A stretch of 42,765 bases of DNA from an uncultured Pedobacter sp. Its GTDB lineage: Bacteria > Bacteroidota > Bacteroidia > Sphingobacteriales > Sphingobacteriaceae. Below the pieces are notes generated by a model, which was given only the letters and a program-made list of their open reading frames with translations, was not told the origin of the DNA and searched no databases. The stretch covers positions 1 to 42,765 of the forward strand of contig CAMLDJ010000017.1 in assembly GCA_946478755.1 (NCBI GenBank), read 5' to 3'. Both the position numbers and the translations under genes were made by a program. Within the stretch, counting starts at the first letter, position 1, and every line of letters starts with the position of its first letter. Positions 26,301-33,711 of the stretch are shown in pieces.

Positions 26301-26357
26301 ATACCCAGAAAACATCAGGGCAATAAATACATAGATCAGGTTGAGTTTTAGTTTCAT
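23340..26357 (-). CDS. Heparinase II/III family protein, probable polysaccharide lyase
   Basis: A 1005-residue exported protein (signal peptide ending near DTYG). The N-terminal third contains a Cys4 zinc-ribbon-like element: CLQCGHK (101, 104) and CPSCKAVF (129, 132). An alpha/alpha toroid follows (about 170-480; YSGLDALADAFLYTGDQRYAHKAAILLDRI, GNQGMHQLTVASCALALNT). The heparinase II/III segment around 560-620 includes KHAHPDLLNFDLLAFG and TLSHNLVFVNG with His candidates for catalysis; the remainder is a beta-sandwich. Relatives cleave uronic-acid polysaccharides such as heparin, alginate or related glycans. It has its own promoter and two operator copies and precedes no other gene closely, so it is probably monocistronic. 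Substrate is not predictable here. Confidence 0.85.
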   Translation of the reverse strand: MKLKLNLIYVFIALMFSGYIDTYGNRIYGGFYTAERITNLRNNCERYDWAAKQRARFVVQAKPWLSKSDEELWNMVPGQDLPRCIDVTFDRLTDGPKFLGCLQCGHKISKYGNYPYSPDFEQKPWKLTCPSCKAVFPTNDFGKYYKSGIDDRGLFNPAKAERKLLYNLEHPDPEDPLHQFGVDDGFGYVNEKGRSYRFIGYYSWKYWRHLYSGLDALADAFLYTGDQRYAHKAAILLDRIADVYPDMDWEPYSKKGWYHSDGGSNKGKIEGSIWETNVVQRFADAYDKMISGTVNDPSLYLFLTMQSQKYKLPQAKGTRELFVENVDNGILRTAVKAVFSRQIRGNQGMHQLTVASCALALNTNPEATEWLDWLFKPDGGDIPGLMIRNFDRDGTTDEGAPGYTYMWGNLVSKLGVMLNGYKGYTRHDIFAEFPQFSATFIAAYRMSVLGVSIPNIGDAGATGVVSTSYVDPDFIALGYFYTRDPQMAIAAYRANGNSADGLGMDIYSRDPEALSREIKSIAEEQPVRAGQGGLMSGFGMASLEIGEGSSGIGLACNFGRTIKHAHPDLLNFDLLAFGNWLAPDHGYPEYATRWPSNNEWTGSTLSHNLVFVNGQPQKEIWGGHTRMYKQLKGFGAFELDGKKAYPDIKEYSRTMLLIGSADAGNAYAVDIFRVLGGRDHVYSFHGPPGAITNQGLNLTDQQDGTYAGAEIPKGTLAKGFPVGYSHLYHVKKDVNPPKQFMVDWKVDSGYRTIKTVDEVHLRMHALSQVKDVALADGDPPQNKPGNPKKLGYVLMHRAAADLSSNFITVLEPYKHNPFIKTIKRLDNGTTMQTALQVAHRNGDTDYILYNPEAGKIMTLPNGIVMNGTLGYIRQQNGKTMEGILVDGTSLRSTDMSLKSAGPLTGNVVKMNKELKGGGWLMVDIELPVDGSLNGEQLIIETNGSRDACYSIVEVKREGKFTKVYCGPITFISDYKGTNPKHGYLYDFEEGARFKITTHKIWRLKS

Positions 26358-26425
26358 CTTATGTGTGTGTTAAATGATAAACTTATGGTAATATCTTTCA
26401 GTAAATGATTAGCTCAACTCACTGC

Positions 26426-26444
26426 GTTAACGTTACCGAAAATA
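26426..26444 (-). promoter_or_regulatory. Operator with -7 element before the heparinase-like gene
   Basis: On the minus strand TATTTTCG (26437-26444), a good -7 box, is followed by GGTAACGTTAAC (26426-26437), the closest approach to a perfect palindrome in the set. No TTTG is present at 19-20 bases; only TTTA at 18. Confidence 0.6.
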
Positions 26445-26515
26445 AAAATATAATTTAAAATTTAAAGCCATCCCATATCTTTTCTTTTGAAAAGAAACCC
26501 CGACTGTTAAGCAAT

Positions 26516-26527
26516 GTGTACGTTAAC
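26516..26527. promoter_or_regulatory. Second, distal operator copy upstream of the heparinase-like gene
   Basis: GTGTACGTTAAC, centred 90 bases upstream of the proximal site, between it and the terminator of the second SusCD operon. No -7-like box adjoins it, so it may be an auxiliary site. Confidence 0.45.
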
Positions 26528-26564
26528 CATAAGCAAACTTCGGATCCGTCACTATATCTGTGCA

Positions 26565-26598
26565 ATAAAAAAGGGCACCCGATTTTCAGAGTGCCCTT
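26565..26598 (-). terminator. Rho-independent terminator of the second SusC/SusD operon
   Basis: On the minus strand AAGGGCAC (26591-26598) pairs with GTGCCCTT (26571-26578), with a 12-base loop, and is followed by TTTTTTATT. It lies about 50 bases beyond the SusD stop. Confidence 0.85.
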
Positions 26599-26650
26599 AT
26601 ACGACAGCATTAAACTTAACCAAGTAGTTTGCAGATTATCCTCCGCCTTA

Positions 26651-28252
26651 TTAATTTGTCGGTCTCGGATAAGCCGATAATGGTTTCTGATCCCACCAAA
26701 CTCGTGTTTTCATATTATCAGCACCTCCCAATAAACCCAGGGCCGCATGATAAGCGTCCCTATTGGTGGTCACTTCTGTAGGCGGATAAATAACCCTTCT
26801 GGCCAGGTCTGTGACAGATAGATCGGGGTTATCTGATCCAATCAATGCATAACCTCTAGGATAGCCGGTTCGTCTGCGTTCTGCCCATGCCTCATAACCA
26901 TCAGGATAGATGGCCAGCCATTTCTGGGTAATGATCTGCTCCAGCTGTCTCTCAAAACTACCTGTCCCATCAAATAGTACCGGAATATTGCTCATTGCCG
27001 GAGAATTCCATTTATCCGTTAAAGGCGAAGGCATGGTAATGGTATTTTGATAAGCGGTAATCTGTGGATTGGTTATCCCCGTAACATTTTGGGTGAGCGA
27101 CAAGCTAATTCCGGTATTATAAAAGCTCTGGGGAGTACCTGTACCCATGTTCCAATTTCGTAAAGCTCCTTCTGCGCGTAAAAACGCAACTTCGGCAGCG
27201 GTCATCACTATAGTTGGATTTACGGTACCCGGACGTGGCGGGTTGCCAATCCATTGTGGCCCTACAAACGAAGTGCCCGGCGCTACAACAGCACCACGAT
27301 CTGAAGCCGGCAAGCCATTGCGTAGCCCCGCGTACTGCCCTCCACTGGCAGCCGGCGAATAATATATATTTAAACGGGGATCATTATATCCTTTTAACGC
27401 GCTCAGCATGCTGCTGTTTGCGCGAAAATCATTTACAAGATAAGTAATGCGCGAAAGGATATTTGTACTGTTTAGGGTGGACATTACCCCGGCATTTTCG
27501 CTATTGGCTAAAATTACTCCATCAGCAATAGCCTTTTCAGCTTCGGTTTTTGCTTTAGGCGCATCCGCATAGGCCAGGCGCATAGCCAGCCTCAACCTTA
27601 AGGAGCTGGCAAATTTTAACCATTTTGCGGCGCTACCGGCATAAACCTGATCATAAGCGCCAAATGCGTTGCCGGAAGGGTTTTGTTTTAATACTTCAAC
27701 AGCTTCATCCAGTGTTTTAAAAAAATCGTAGTAAATATCCTTTTGCGAATCATAAGCCACGCTGGTTTGCTGGTTACCAAACTGAGAATAGATAACCGGC
27801 CCAAAATAATCTGTCATGCGGTGATAGATCACCACACGCCATACCTTTGCTATGGCATTGGCCAATACCATGTTATTGGCTTTGGTTACATTTTCGGTTG
27901 TAAATTGCATTAATGCCGGTTTGGTATAAAAGTCTTTCCAGAAAAGATCTACCCAGGTTCCATTAGGCACATACCGTTCCGTACTAAAGGTGGCAACGTT
28001 GGTTGTAAAATACTGTGCAAACAGATGGGCGTGCAGATTTTCCTGTACCTGAATAAAGGCAGCGCCTAATCCAAAATACTGGGCATAGCCAAAAGCCTGT
28101 CCAACCGTCGCAAAATTGATCTCCTCTTCCGGCAGTTGATTTTCAGGGGTGTTGATCTCATCAAATTTATCCGTGCAGCTAGAAAGCACTGTGCAAAGGA
28201 GTAGAAATACAGCAAGTAGCTGGGATTTATAAGGGTTCAAAATTCGTTTCAT
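26651..28252 (-). CDS. SusD-like (SusD-like_2 type) outer-membrane lipoprotein
   Basis: A 533-residue lipoprotein: the signal peptide ends LSSC, with Cys26 the acylated residue, then TDKFDEINTPENQLP, the opening typical of the SusD-like_2 group. A helical body follows (ANAIAKVWRVVIYHRMTDYFGPVIYSQ near 131-157; KWLKFASSLRLRLAMRLAY near 210-228) and the C-terminal QIITQKWLAIYPDGYEAWAERRRTGYP (about 438-464). It is the partner of the STN-bearing SusC encoded 27 bases upstream and ends the operon before a clear terminator. It differs in subfamily from the first SusD of the window, so the two pairs probably bind different glycan pieces. Confidence 0.92.
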   Translation of the reverse strand: MKRILNPYKSQLLAVFLLLCTVLSSCTDKFDEINTPENQLPEEEINFATVGQAFGYAQYFGLGAAFIQVQENLHAHLFAQYFTTNVATFSTERYVPNGTWVDLFWKDFYTKPALMQFTTENVTKANNMVLANAIAKVWRVVIYHRMTDYFGPVIYSQFGNQQTSVAYDSQKDIYYDFFKTLDEAVEVLKQNPSGNAFGAYDQVYAGSAAKWLKFASSLRLRLAMRLAYADAPKAKTEAEKAIADGVILANSENAGVMSTLNSTNILSRITYLVNDFRANSSMLSALKGYNDPRLNIYYSPAASGGQYAGLRNGLPASDRGAVVAPGTSFVGPQWIGNPPRPGTVNPTIVMTAAEVAFLRAEGALRNWNMGTGTPQSFYNTGISLSLTQNVTGITNPQITAYQNTITMPSPLTDKWNSPAMSNIPVLFDGTGSFERQLEQIITQKWLAIYPDGYEAWAERRRTGYPRGYALIGSDNPDLSVTDLARRVIYPPTEVTTNRDAYHAALGLLGGADNMKTRVWWDQKPLSAYPRPTN

Positions 28253-28279
28253 ATGCTTAAACTTTAAGGATAGTATGAC

Positions 28280-31200
28280 TTAAAAATTAATTCTCAGGTT
28301 TGCGCCAAAGGAGCGTGTAGTTGGCGGAGCAAAGGACTGGAAACCTTCAGAGACAGTTTCTACACCCTGAGTAAAGTCAGGGTCTATATTTGAATCCTTT
28401 CTGTATAAAAAGAAAAGGTTACGCCCAACAACTGAAATTTCTACTGAGGACACAGGCAGACGTTTAAATAAGGATTTCGGCAGTTTATAGCCAATGCTCA
28501 TCTCTCTTAAACGGGTATTGGTTGCGCTTCTGGTAAAAACCTCGCCAACAGGTGCTGTTCTTGAGCCCATACCTTTCCACAAAGTTTCCGCTTTTACCGC
28601 GATATCATTTGGTGTACCATCACTTGCTTTAACTGCAATGATGTCTGTAAAAATATTCTGCCCGAAGATCAATCCGCCTTCACGTCCCTGCAAGGTTTCT
28701 TCAACGAGTCCGTTGCCATACAAGATCGCATCCGTAAATGAAGCTACCACCCCGCCCTGTTTATGGGTGATCACAAAATTGGCATTCCAGTTCTTGTAAG
28801 AGAAGGACATAGACAAGCCGCCGGTCCATTTTGGATTAATGTTACCCAGCAAAACGGTTCTTCCTGCAGTAAATTGTGGCAGTCCGTTTGTACCAACCAG
28901 CACATTCCCCTCTGCATTGCGCAGGTAGCCTTTACCATAGATCAGGCCGAAAGGCTTGCCCTCTTCCAAAACAAACTCACGCATGTAAGAGTCGCTGCCC
29001 ACGACCAGTCTGGGTAGATCGGCTGATAATTCCTTCACCAGATTTTCATTGATTGCATAATTGAAATTCAGGTTCCAGGTAAAATCGTTTGATTTTACCG
29101 GTGTTGTGCTCAAAATGGCTTCTATACCTTTATTCTGTACGTCGCCCCCATTGGTAAAAAAGCTCGCCGCACCAGACCCAACAGGTAATGCCTGCAGGAA
29201 CAGCTGATCGTTTGTATTGGTTTTATATAAAGTAAGGTCCAGACCAAGGCGGCTGTCAAACATGCTCATCTCCAGCCCCAACTCTATTGAAGTTGTTTTT
29301 TCAGGCCTTAGCTCGGTATTCGGCAAAGTAGAACTTAACAGGATATAACCCAGCGGACCACCAGCCATACCGGTTGCAAAGCGTTCCAGGTTATAGGGCT
29401 GTGCGCCATTACCTACCTGCGCCCATGATCCCCTGAACTTCAGATAAGAAAAAGCTTCAGGTAATTTTACCATCTGGGAAACAATAGCGCTTACACCAGC
29501 CGAGGGATAGAAGTAAGACCTGTTTCCGGCCGGGAGGGTCGAATTCCAGTCGTTACGCGCACTAAGATCTACGAAGAGGGCATCTTTCCAGCCAAACTGT
29601 CCATTTGCGTAAAGTGACTGTGTTTCAAATTGGCTTAAAGTATTGAGGGCAGTAGGCAAGCTGCTGTTGTTAAGCGCAAACAGGTTGGGTACGTTCATAC
29701 CGGCACCTGTCGATGAATTAACTGAGCCGCTTTTATTATTCCTGATCTCGCCACCAAAATTAGCCTGCGCCGACCAGTCGGTGTTTAGCTTTTTAGTATA
29801 ACTAAGCAGGAAATCACCAATAGCCTGCTGCCAGGTCCCCGCGCCCAACGCATAACGACCCAGGGGATCGCGGTAAGTTCCATAGTAAGATTTTTCTTCG
29901 TTCCCGGTAGACTCCCCATCGTAGGATCCGCGGAGCATTAGCTTAAGGTCATCTGTAAAAAGATAGGAAAGTGAAGCGAGCGCAATTACCCTGTCCGATT
30001 TATTATACCGTAAATTACGGTATAAGGCCCAGTAGGGATTGGCACTGGTAACCGATCCGGGTGCCCAGTAGTCCTGTTTGGTCACACCAAGGGAAGGATC
30101 CACGTATTCAAAATCAGATACGTCCTCTTGCCTGATATTAGGAGGCATGGTATAAATCTGGCGGATCGGATTATAGCTTGATTCTCCTTCGTCCAGCCTG
30201 TTGTCAATATTTTGTTTTGCATAGTCAAGTTTACTGTCCAGACTTAACCTTTTAGACAGCTGGTTGGTCATCCGAACAGTTATATTATGCCGCTGCAAAG
30301 CATTATTTGGTATAATCCCTGTGGCATCCGTATAGGTATAGTTGAAAGCAGTCTGCGTTTTTTTGCCAGAAGTAGTTACAGATAGATTCGTTGCCGAGTT
30401 GTGGCCGGTCTGAAAAAGGCCTTCCCGTACATTTTTCTGCGCAAGGAAGGGATAAGTCGTCCCTGCTTTTGCCGGGTCCTGCGACCAGGCAGCTACCATC
30501 GTACCATCCAGTGCAGGGCCCCATGACTCTTCTGAAGAGCGGTTATAAATACCACCTGCTCCCTGTCCATACTGATATTGAAAGGGAATGGACTGAATGG
30601 GCTCCTGGCTCATATAAGTGGTGCTTAAACTGACGTTAAACTCCTTATCACCCTGTCTGCCTTTCTTTGTTTCTATAATGATCACCCCATTTTGTCCGGC
30701 ACTGCCGTACAAGGCAGCCGCATTAGCACCTTTAAGCACATTTATTGCTGCAATATTATCCGGGTTCAGGTCTGCAGGGTTTCCACGCACCGGCACCCCA
30801 TCTATCACATATAAGGGCTGGCTGTTGCCATTGATAGACCGGTTTCCACGAAGTATTACCCTTGCCGCAGCACCAACACCACTGGATCCTGAGCCGATAT
30901 TTAAACCTGCTACTTTGCCCTGTAAAGCATTAATCACATTCAGATCCCGACTTTGGGTCAGCTCCTTCGTGCTTACACTTTGTGTACTGTAAGTAAGCGT
31001 CTTCTTTTGGCGCGCTAATCCAAGCGCAGTAACCACTACTTCCGTTAACTCACTGGACGCCTCCTCCAGCTGCACATTAATCGTACTCTGGTTGTTTACG
31101 GCAACTTCCCGAGTCGTAAATCCCACAAACGAAAAAACAAGGATGCTGTTTGCCGGTGCAGTAAGCTGGTACTTACCAGAAGGATCAGTAGAAACGCCGG

Positions 31201-31663
31201 TGGCACTTCCTTTTACTTTAATGCTAACTCCCGCAAGTCCTTGTCCATTTGCATCCGTAACTGTTCCTGTAATCCTGATGTCAGCAGCTACCATATTTGC
31301 CTTTTTAAAAGCTTTGATGATCACAGTGTTCATCAGTATCTCGTAAGTAAAGGGCTGATCCGCAAAACTTAGCCGGAGCGCTTCTTCGATGCCGGCATCA
31401 GTTATGTTTATGCTCACGTTCCTGGCGTCTTTCAAACTCTTCTGATTATAAACAAAATTGTACCCGCTCTGCTGTCTAATCGCTTTCAATACCTGCGTTA
31501 AGGGAACATTTTTTTTGAGCAAAGTGATTTTCTGAGCATAACCAGCAGCATTGACATGCATAAAAGCGGCCAGTATTAAGATCATGGTAAGTTTCATCAC
31601 TAAAAGAAATTTATGGTATACGAGCAACCTCTCACCCGATAAGTGTAATAGATTAAATTTCAT
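28280..31663 (-). CDS. SusC-type TonB-dependent transporter with STN signalling domain
   Basis: A 1127-residue outer-membrane transporter. The signal peptide region ends near AAGYAQ (about 44). Residues about 45-115 are an STN (secretin/TonB short N-terminal) domain (VPLTQVLKAIRQQSGYNFVY), the part that passes a binding signal to an anti-sigma factor. Then come a carboxypeptidase-regulatory-like domain (ITGTVTDANGQGLAGVSIK), the plug with PLYVIDGVPV and VLKGANAAALYGSAGQNGV, and a barrel ending ANLRINF. With the FecR and sigma genes directly upstream this is a complete FecA-type cell-surface signalling unit: ligand binding would free the sigma factor to express this operon. Confidence 0.95.
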   Translation of the reverse strand: MKFNLLHLSGERLLVYHKFLLVMKLTMILILAAFMHVNAAGYAQKITLLKKNVPLTQVLKAIRQQSGYNFVYNQKSLKDARNVSINITDAGIEEALRLSFADQPFTYEILMNTVIIKAFKKANMVAADIRITGTVTDANGQGLAGVSIKVKGSATGVSTDPSGKYQLTAPANSILVFSFVGFTTREVAVNNQSTINVQLEEASSELTEVVVTALGLARQKKTLTYSTQSVSTKELTQSRDLNVINALQGKVAGLNIGSGSSGVGAAARVILRGNRSINGNSQPLYVIDGVPVRGNPADLNPDNIAAINVLKGANAAALYGSAGQNGVIIIETKKGRQGDKEFNVSLSTTYMSQEPIQSIPFQYQYGQGAGGIYNRSSEESWGPALDGTMVAAWSQDPAKAGTTYPFLAQKNVREGLFQTGHNSATNLSVTTSGKKTQTAFNYTYTDATGIIPNNALQRHNITVRMTNQLSKRLSLDSKLDYAKQNIDNRLDEGESSYNPIRQIYTMPPNIRQEDVSDFEYVDPSLGVTKQDYWAPGSVTSANPYWALYRNLRYNKSDRVIALASLSYLFTDDLKLMLRGSYDGESTGNEEKSYYGTYRDPLGRYALGAGTWQQAIGDFLLSYTKKLNTDWSAQANFGGEIRNNKSGSVNSSTGAGMNVPNLFALNNSSLPTALNTLSQFETQSLYANGQFGWKDALFVDLSARNDWNSTLPAGNRSYFYPSAGVSAIVSQMVKLPEAFSYLKFRGSWAQVGNGAQPYNLERFATGMAGGPLGYILLSSTLPNTELRPEKTTSIELGLEMSMFDSRLGLDLTLYKTNTNDQLFLQALPVGSGAASFFTNGGDVQNKGIEAILSTTPVKSNDFTWNLNFNYAINENLVKELSADLPRLVVGSDSYMREFVLEEGKPFGLIYGKGYLRNAEGNVLVGTNGLPQFTAGRTVLLGNINPKWTGGLSMSFSYKNWNANFVITHKQGGVVASFTDAILYGNGLVEETLQGREGGLIFGQNIFTDIIAVKASDGTPNDIAVKAETLWKGMGSRTAPVGEVFTRSATNTRLREMSIGYKLPKSLFKRLPVSSVEISVVGRNLFFLYRKDSNIDPDFTQGVETVSEGFQSFAPPTTRSFGANLRINF

Positions 31664-31721
31664 ACATTTGAATAATTTGAGTTGTAATGACTAATGTTCA
31701 AGTTAATAGGGACTCAATTTG

Positions 31722-31748
31722 ACCAGGGGCGTTCCAAGCGCTCCTGGT
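31722..31748 (-). promoter_or_regulatory. Hairpin between the FecR and SusC genes
   Basis: On the minus strand ACCAGGAGCG (31739-31748) pairs with CGCCCCTGGT (31722-31731), a 10-bp stem with one G-U pair and a 7-base loop, 28 bases after the FecR stop and 58 before the SusC start. No T run follows, so it is more likely a processing or stability element, or a weak attenuator, than a terminator. Confidence 0.5.
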
Positions 31749-31775
31749 TCTTTTCCCGGTTTAAATGGTACGATT

Positions 31776-32933
31776 TTACTGCATAACGGTTATTCTCCTT
31801 CCTTCAATTTTAAAATGAATAGTTCCTGTTACTTCTAATATTTTGAGTACCTGCGATACATTTTGAAATTTTGAGACCGTACCTCCGAATCTTTCATTGA
31901 TCTGCTCATTCACAAAAACCACTTCTACATTGTACCAGCGGGCAATTTTACGCATGATACTATGGATGTCCTCGTTGTCGAATAAAAAGTATCCGTTTTT
32001 CCAGGATACTGCCTCCTCCAGGTCAACTTCAGCAATGTCCATTTTACCGGTTTCAACAGCAAGCTGTGCTTGTTGTCCTGGCTTTATCCCTTTACTTAGA
32101 TTGCCATAAACGATGTTTACCGCACCTTCCAATAAGGTAGTTTTAACTGCTGGTTCATCGCTATAGGCATTCACATTGAAATGCGTGCCCAACACTTCTA
32201 TCAGCTGACGGGCTGTAGATACCCGAAAGGGGCGTTTTTTATCTTTCGCTACTTCGAAATAAGCCTCACCCACAACGGTCACCCTTCGTTCAGCTCCGAA
32301 AAAGGCAGTTGGAAACCTAATAGAAGATCCGGCATTGAGCCATACCCTGGTCTGATCAGCAAGGATCAGCTGATATTGCCCGCCCGCAGGAGTCCTGATG
32401 ATATTGTAATCTGGTTTGGCCGATTGTGCAGCTCCTTTTACGCGATAAACCAATTCCCCGTCCTTAGTTTTATCAATAATGATATTCCCCTGATTTTTAA
32501 TGATCCCATCACCGGCACTGTCCAGATTAACCTGAGATCCATCGGCGAGGGTTAGCACTGCCCTATTCCCTCCGGGCAGTACATCATGCGCAACAGTCTT
32601 GTTGTTCTCAGCCATTTGCTCCGCCGGCTCATTGTTGTAAAAAAATAAAGCAATTGAACCTAGTAAAACAAGCGCCACGGCCGCCGGCCAGTATAAACGC
32701 TTAAATACCCGCCTGTTTTTTTGCTGCCCGGCCTCATATTCGGCAATTTCTTTTAATGCCCTGCGATACAATTCCGTTTTTACCTCTTCCTGCCCGCCCA
32801 TATTTTGCGCATCCCAGAGAATAGTTTCCCGCTGCAATTCAGCATAATGGGCGGATAAAAGCTGCTCCTCTTCAAGGCTGATATTGCCTTCAAGATATTT
32901 TTTCGCTAAATGTTCAAATTGGTTTCTGTTCAT
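31776..32933 (-). CDS. FecR-type anti-sigma factor
   Basis: A 385-residue inner-membrane protein. The N-terminal cytosolic part (1-84, FEHLAKKYLEGNISLEEEQLL) binds the sigma factor; one transmembrane helix lies near 85-104 (LYWPAAVALVLLGSIALFFY); the periplasmic FecR domain follows (about 115-270, with NIIRTPAGGQYQLILADQTRVWLNAGSSIRFP-type motif, split here by position 178-209) and a C-terminal DUF4974-like domain (about 315-385, DIHSIMRKIARWYNVEVVF) that contacts the STN domain of the transporter. It is placed between sigma and SusC genes, 81 bases after the former, the standard order for Bacteroidetes surface signalling. Confidence 0.93.
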   Translation of the reverse strand: MNRNQFEHLAKKYLEGNISLEEEQLLSAHYAELQRETILWDAQNMGGQEEVKTELYRRALKEIAEYEAGQQKNRRVFKRLYWPAAVALVLLGSIALFFYNNEPAEQMAENNKTVAHDVLPGGNRAVLTLADGSQVNLDSAGDGIIKNQGNIIIDKTKDGELVYRVKGAAQSAKPDYNIIRTPAGGQYQLILADQTRVWLNAGSSIRFPTAFFGAERRVTVVGEAYFEVAKDKKRPFRVSTARQLIEVLGTHFNVNAYSDEPAVKTTLLEGAVNIVYGNLSKGIKPGQQAQLAVETGKMDIAEVDLEEAVSWKNGYFLFDNEDIHSIMRKIARWYNVEVVFVNEQINERFGGTVSKFQNVSQVLKILEVTGTIHFKIEGRRITVMQ

Positions 32934-33014
32934 ACCTGATTACTGTAAGTACTAAATAACAGGCCCTACCCCCAAAAGCGATAAAAATATTTTTGAACGG
33001 ATGGAACGGAATTG

Positions 33015-33602
33015 TTATCGGTTGAGATAGATCATGATCAGTGCAACAAACAACATGCTCAACACATTATCCAACACAAACCTGATGCGTCTTAAAGCAA
33101 TGGTCAATTGGTTTTCGACCGTTTTTGGAGTAATACCCAAGCGCAGGGCTACTTCCTTGGTAGAGAGATGATCTTTTCTGCTCAGATTAAAAACATTTCT
33201 GCATTTCAGTGGTAACCTGGCCACGGCCTCATCCAACAGACGCTGAATATCCTTTGTGATCAGCTGGCTATCGGTGTCGTCTACAAAAGAAGAATCATCT
33301 GGATGCGCAATAGCTCTGTTCTTTGTTGTTGGCAGCGCTTTAAAGATCTGATATTTGATGCAGGTATACAGATATGCTTTTAAAGAATCTATTTGACTGA
33401 CCGCTCTTCTGATCCAAAGCTGCACAATTACCTCCTGAACGATATCTTCTGAGACCTGCCTGTTCCTGATCACATTATAGGCCTGCAGATATAACTTCGA
33501 CCAGTATCGCTCATATATCTCAGCCAGGGCCTGTTCATCACTTTCCCGTAATAAATCAAGCAATTCCCTGTCCTTTAAAGTGGCATACGTAGATCTGTCC
33601 AT
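33015..33602 (-). CDS. ECF RNA polymerase sigma factor, Bacteroidetes type
   Basis: A 195-residue ECF sigma factor. Region 2 spans about 15-85 (DEQALAEIYERYWSKLYLQA, VSEDIVQEVIVQLW) and region 4 about 125-175 (LPLKCRNVFNLSRKDHLSTK, GITPKTVENQLTIALRRIR), with the helix-turn-helix complete. The C-terminus is a hydrophobic tail (VLSMLFVALIMIYL), a trait of the Bacteroidetes sigma-70 family 1 group. It should direct transcription of the SusC/SusD genes behind it once released by FecR. Unusually for a simple surface signalling unit, its own promoter carries the operator shared with the catabolic genes, so its supply may depend on a second signal. Confidence 0.94.
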   Translation of the reverse strand: MDRSTYATLKDRELLDLLRESDEQALAEIYERYWSKLYLQAYNVIRNRQVSEDIVQEVIVQLWIRRAVSQIDSLKAYLYTCIKYQIFKALPTTKNRAIAHPDDSSFVDDTDSQLITKDIQRLLDEAVARLPLKCRNVFNLSRKDHLSTKEVALRLGITPKTVENQLTIALRRIRFVLDNVLSMLFVALIMIYLNR

Positions 33603-33609
33603 ACTGATT

Positions 33610-33652
33610 GGTTACGTACCCGAATATATAAAAACAAATTAAATAAAACAAA
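33610..33652 (-). promoter_or_regulatory. Promoter with overlapping operator for the ECF sigma gene
   Basis: On the minus strand TTTG (33649-33652), 20 bases, TATATTCG (33621-33628), then GGGTACGTAACC (33610-33621). The sigma start codon is only 8 bases beyond the operator. The TATATTnGGGTACGTAACC block is the same as before the alpha/beta hydrolase gene except for one base. Confidence 0.68.
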
Positions 33653-33653
33653 A

Positions 33654-33694
33654 ATGAGCTGACTAAAAGCATTTTATGCCTTCGGTCAGCTCAT
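33654..33694 (-). terminator. Rho-independent terminator of the OmpA-family gene
   Basis: On the minus strand ATGAGCTGAC (33685-33694) pairs with GTCAGCTCAT (33654-33663), with a smaller inner stem (GCAT/ATGC), followed by TTTTGTTTTATTT. The T tract contains the TTTG of the sigma promoter. Confidence 0.85.
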
Positions 33695-33711
33695 TCCATA
33701 TCAACAGGAAA

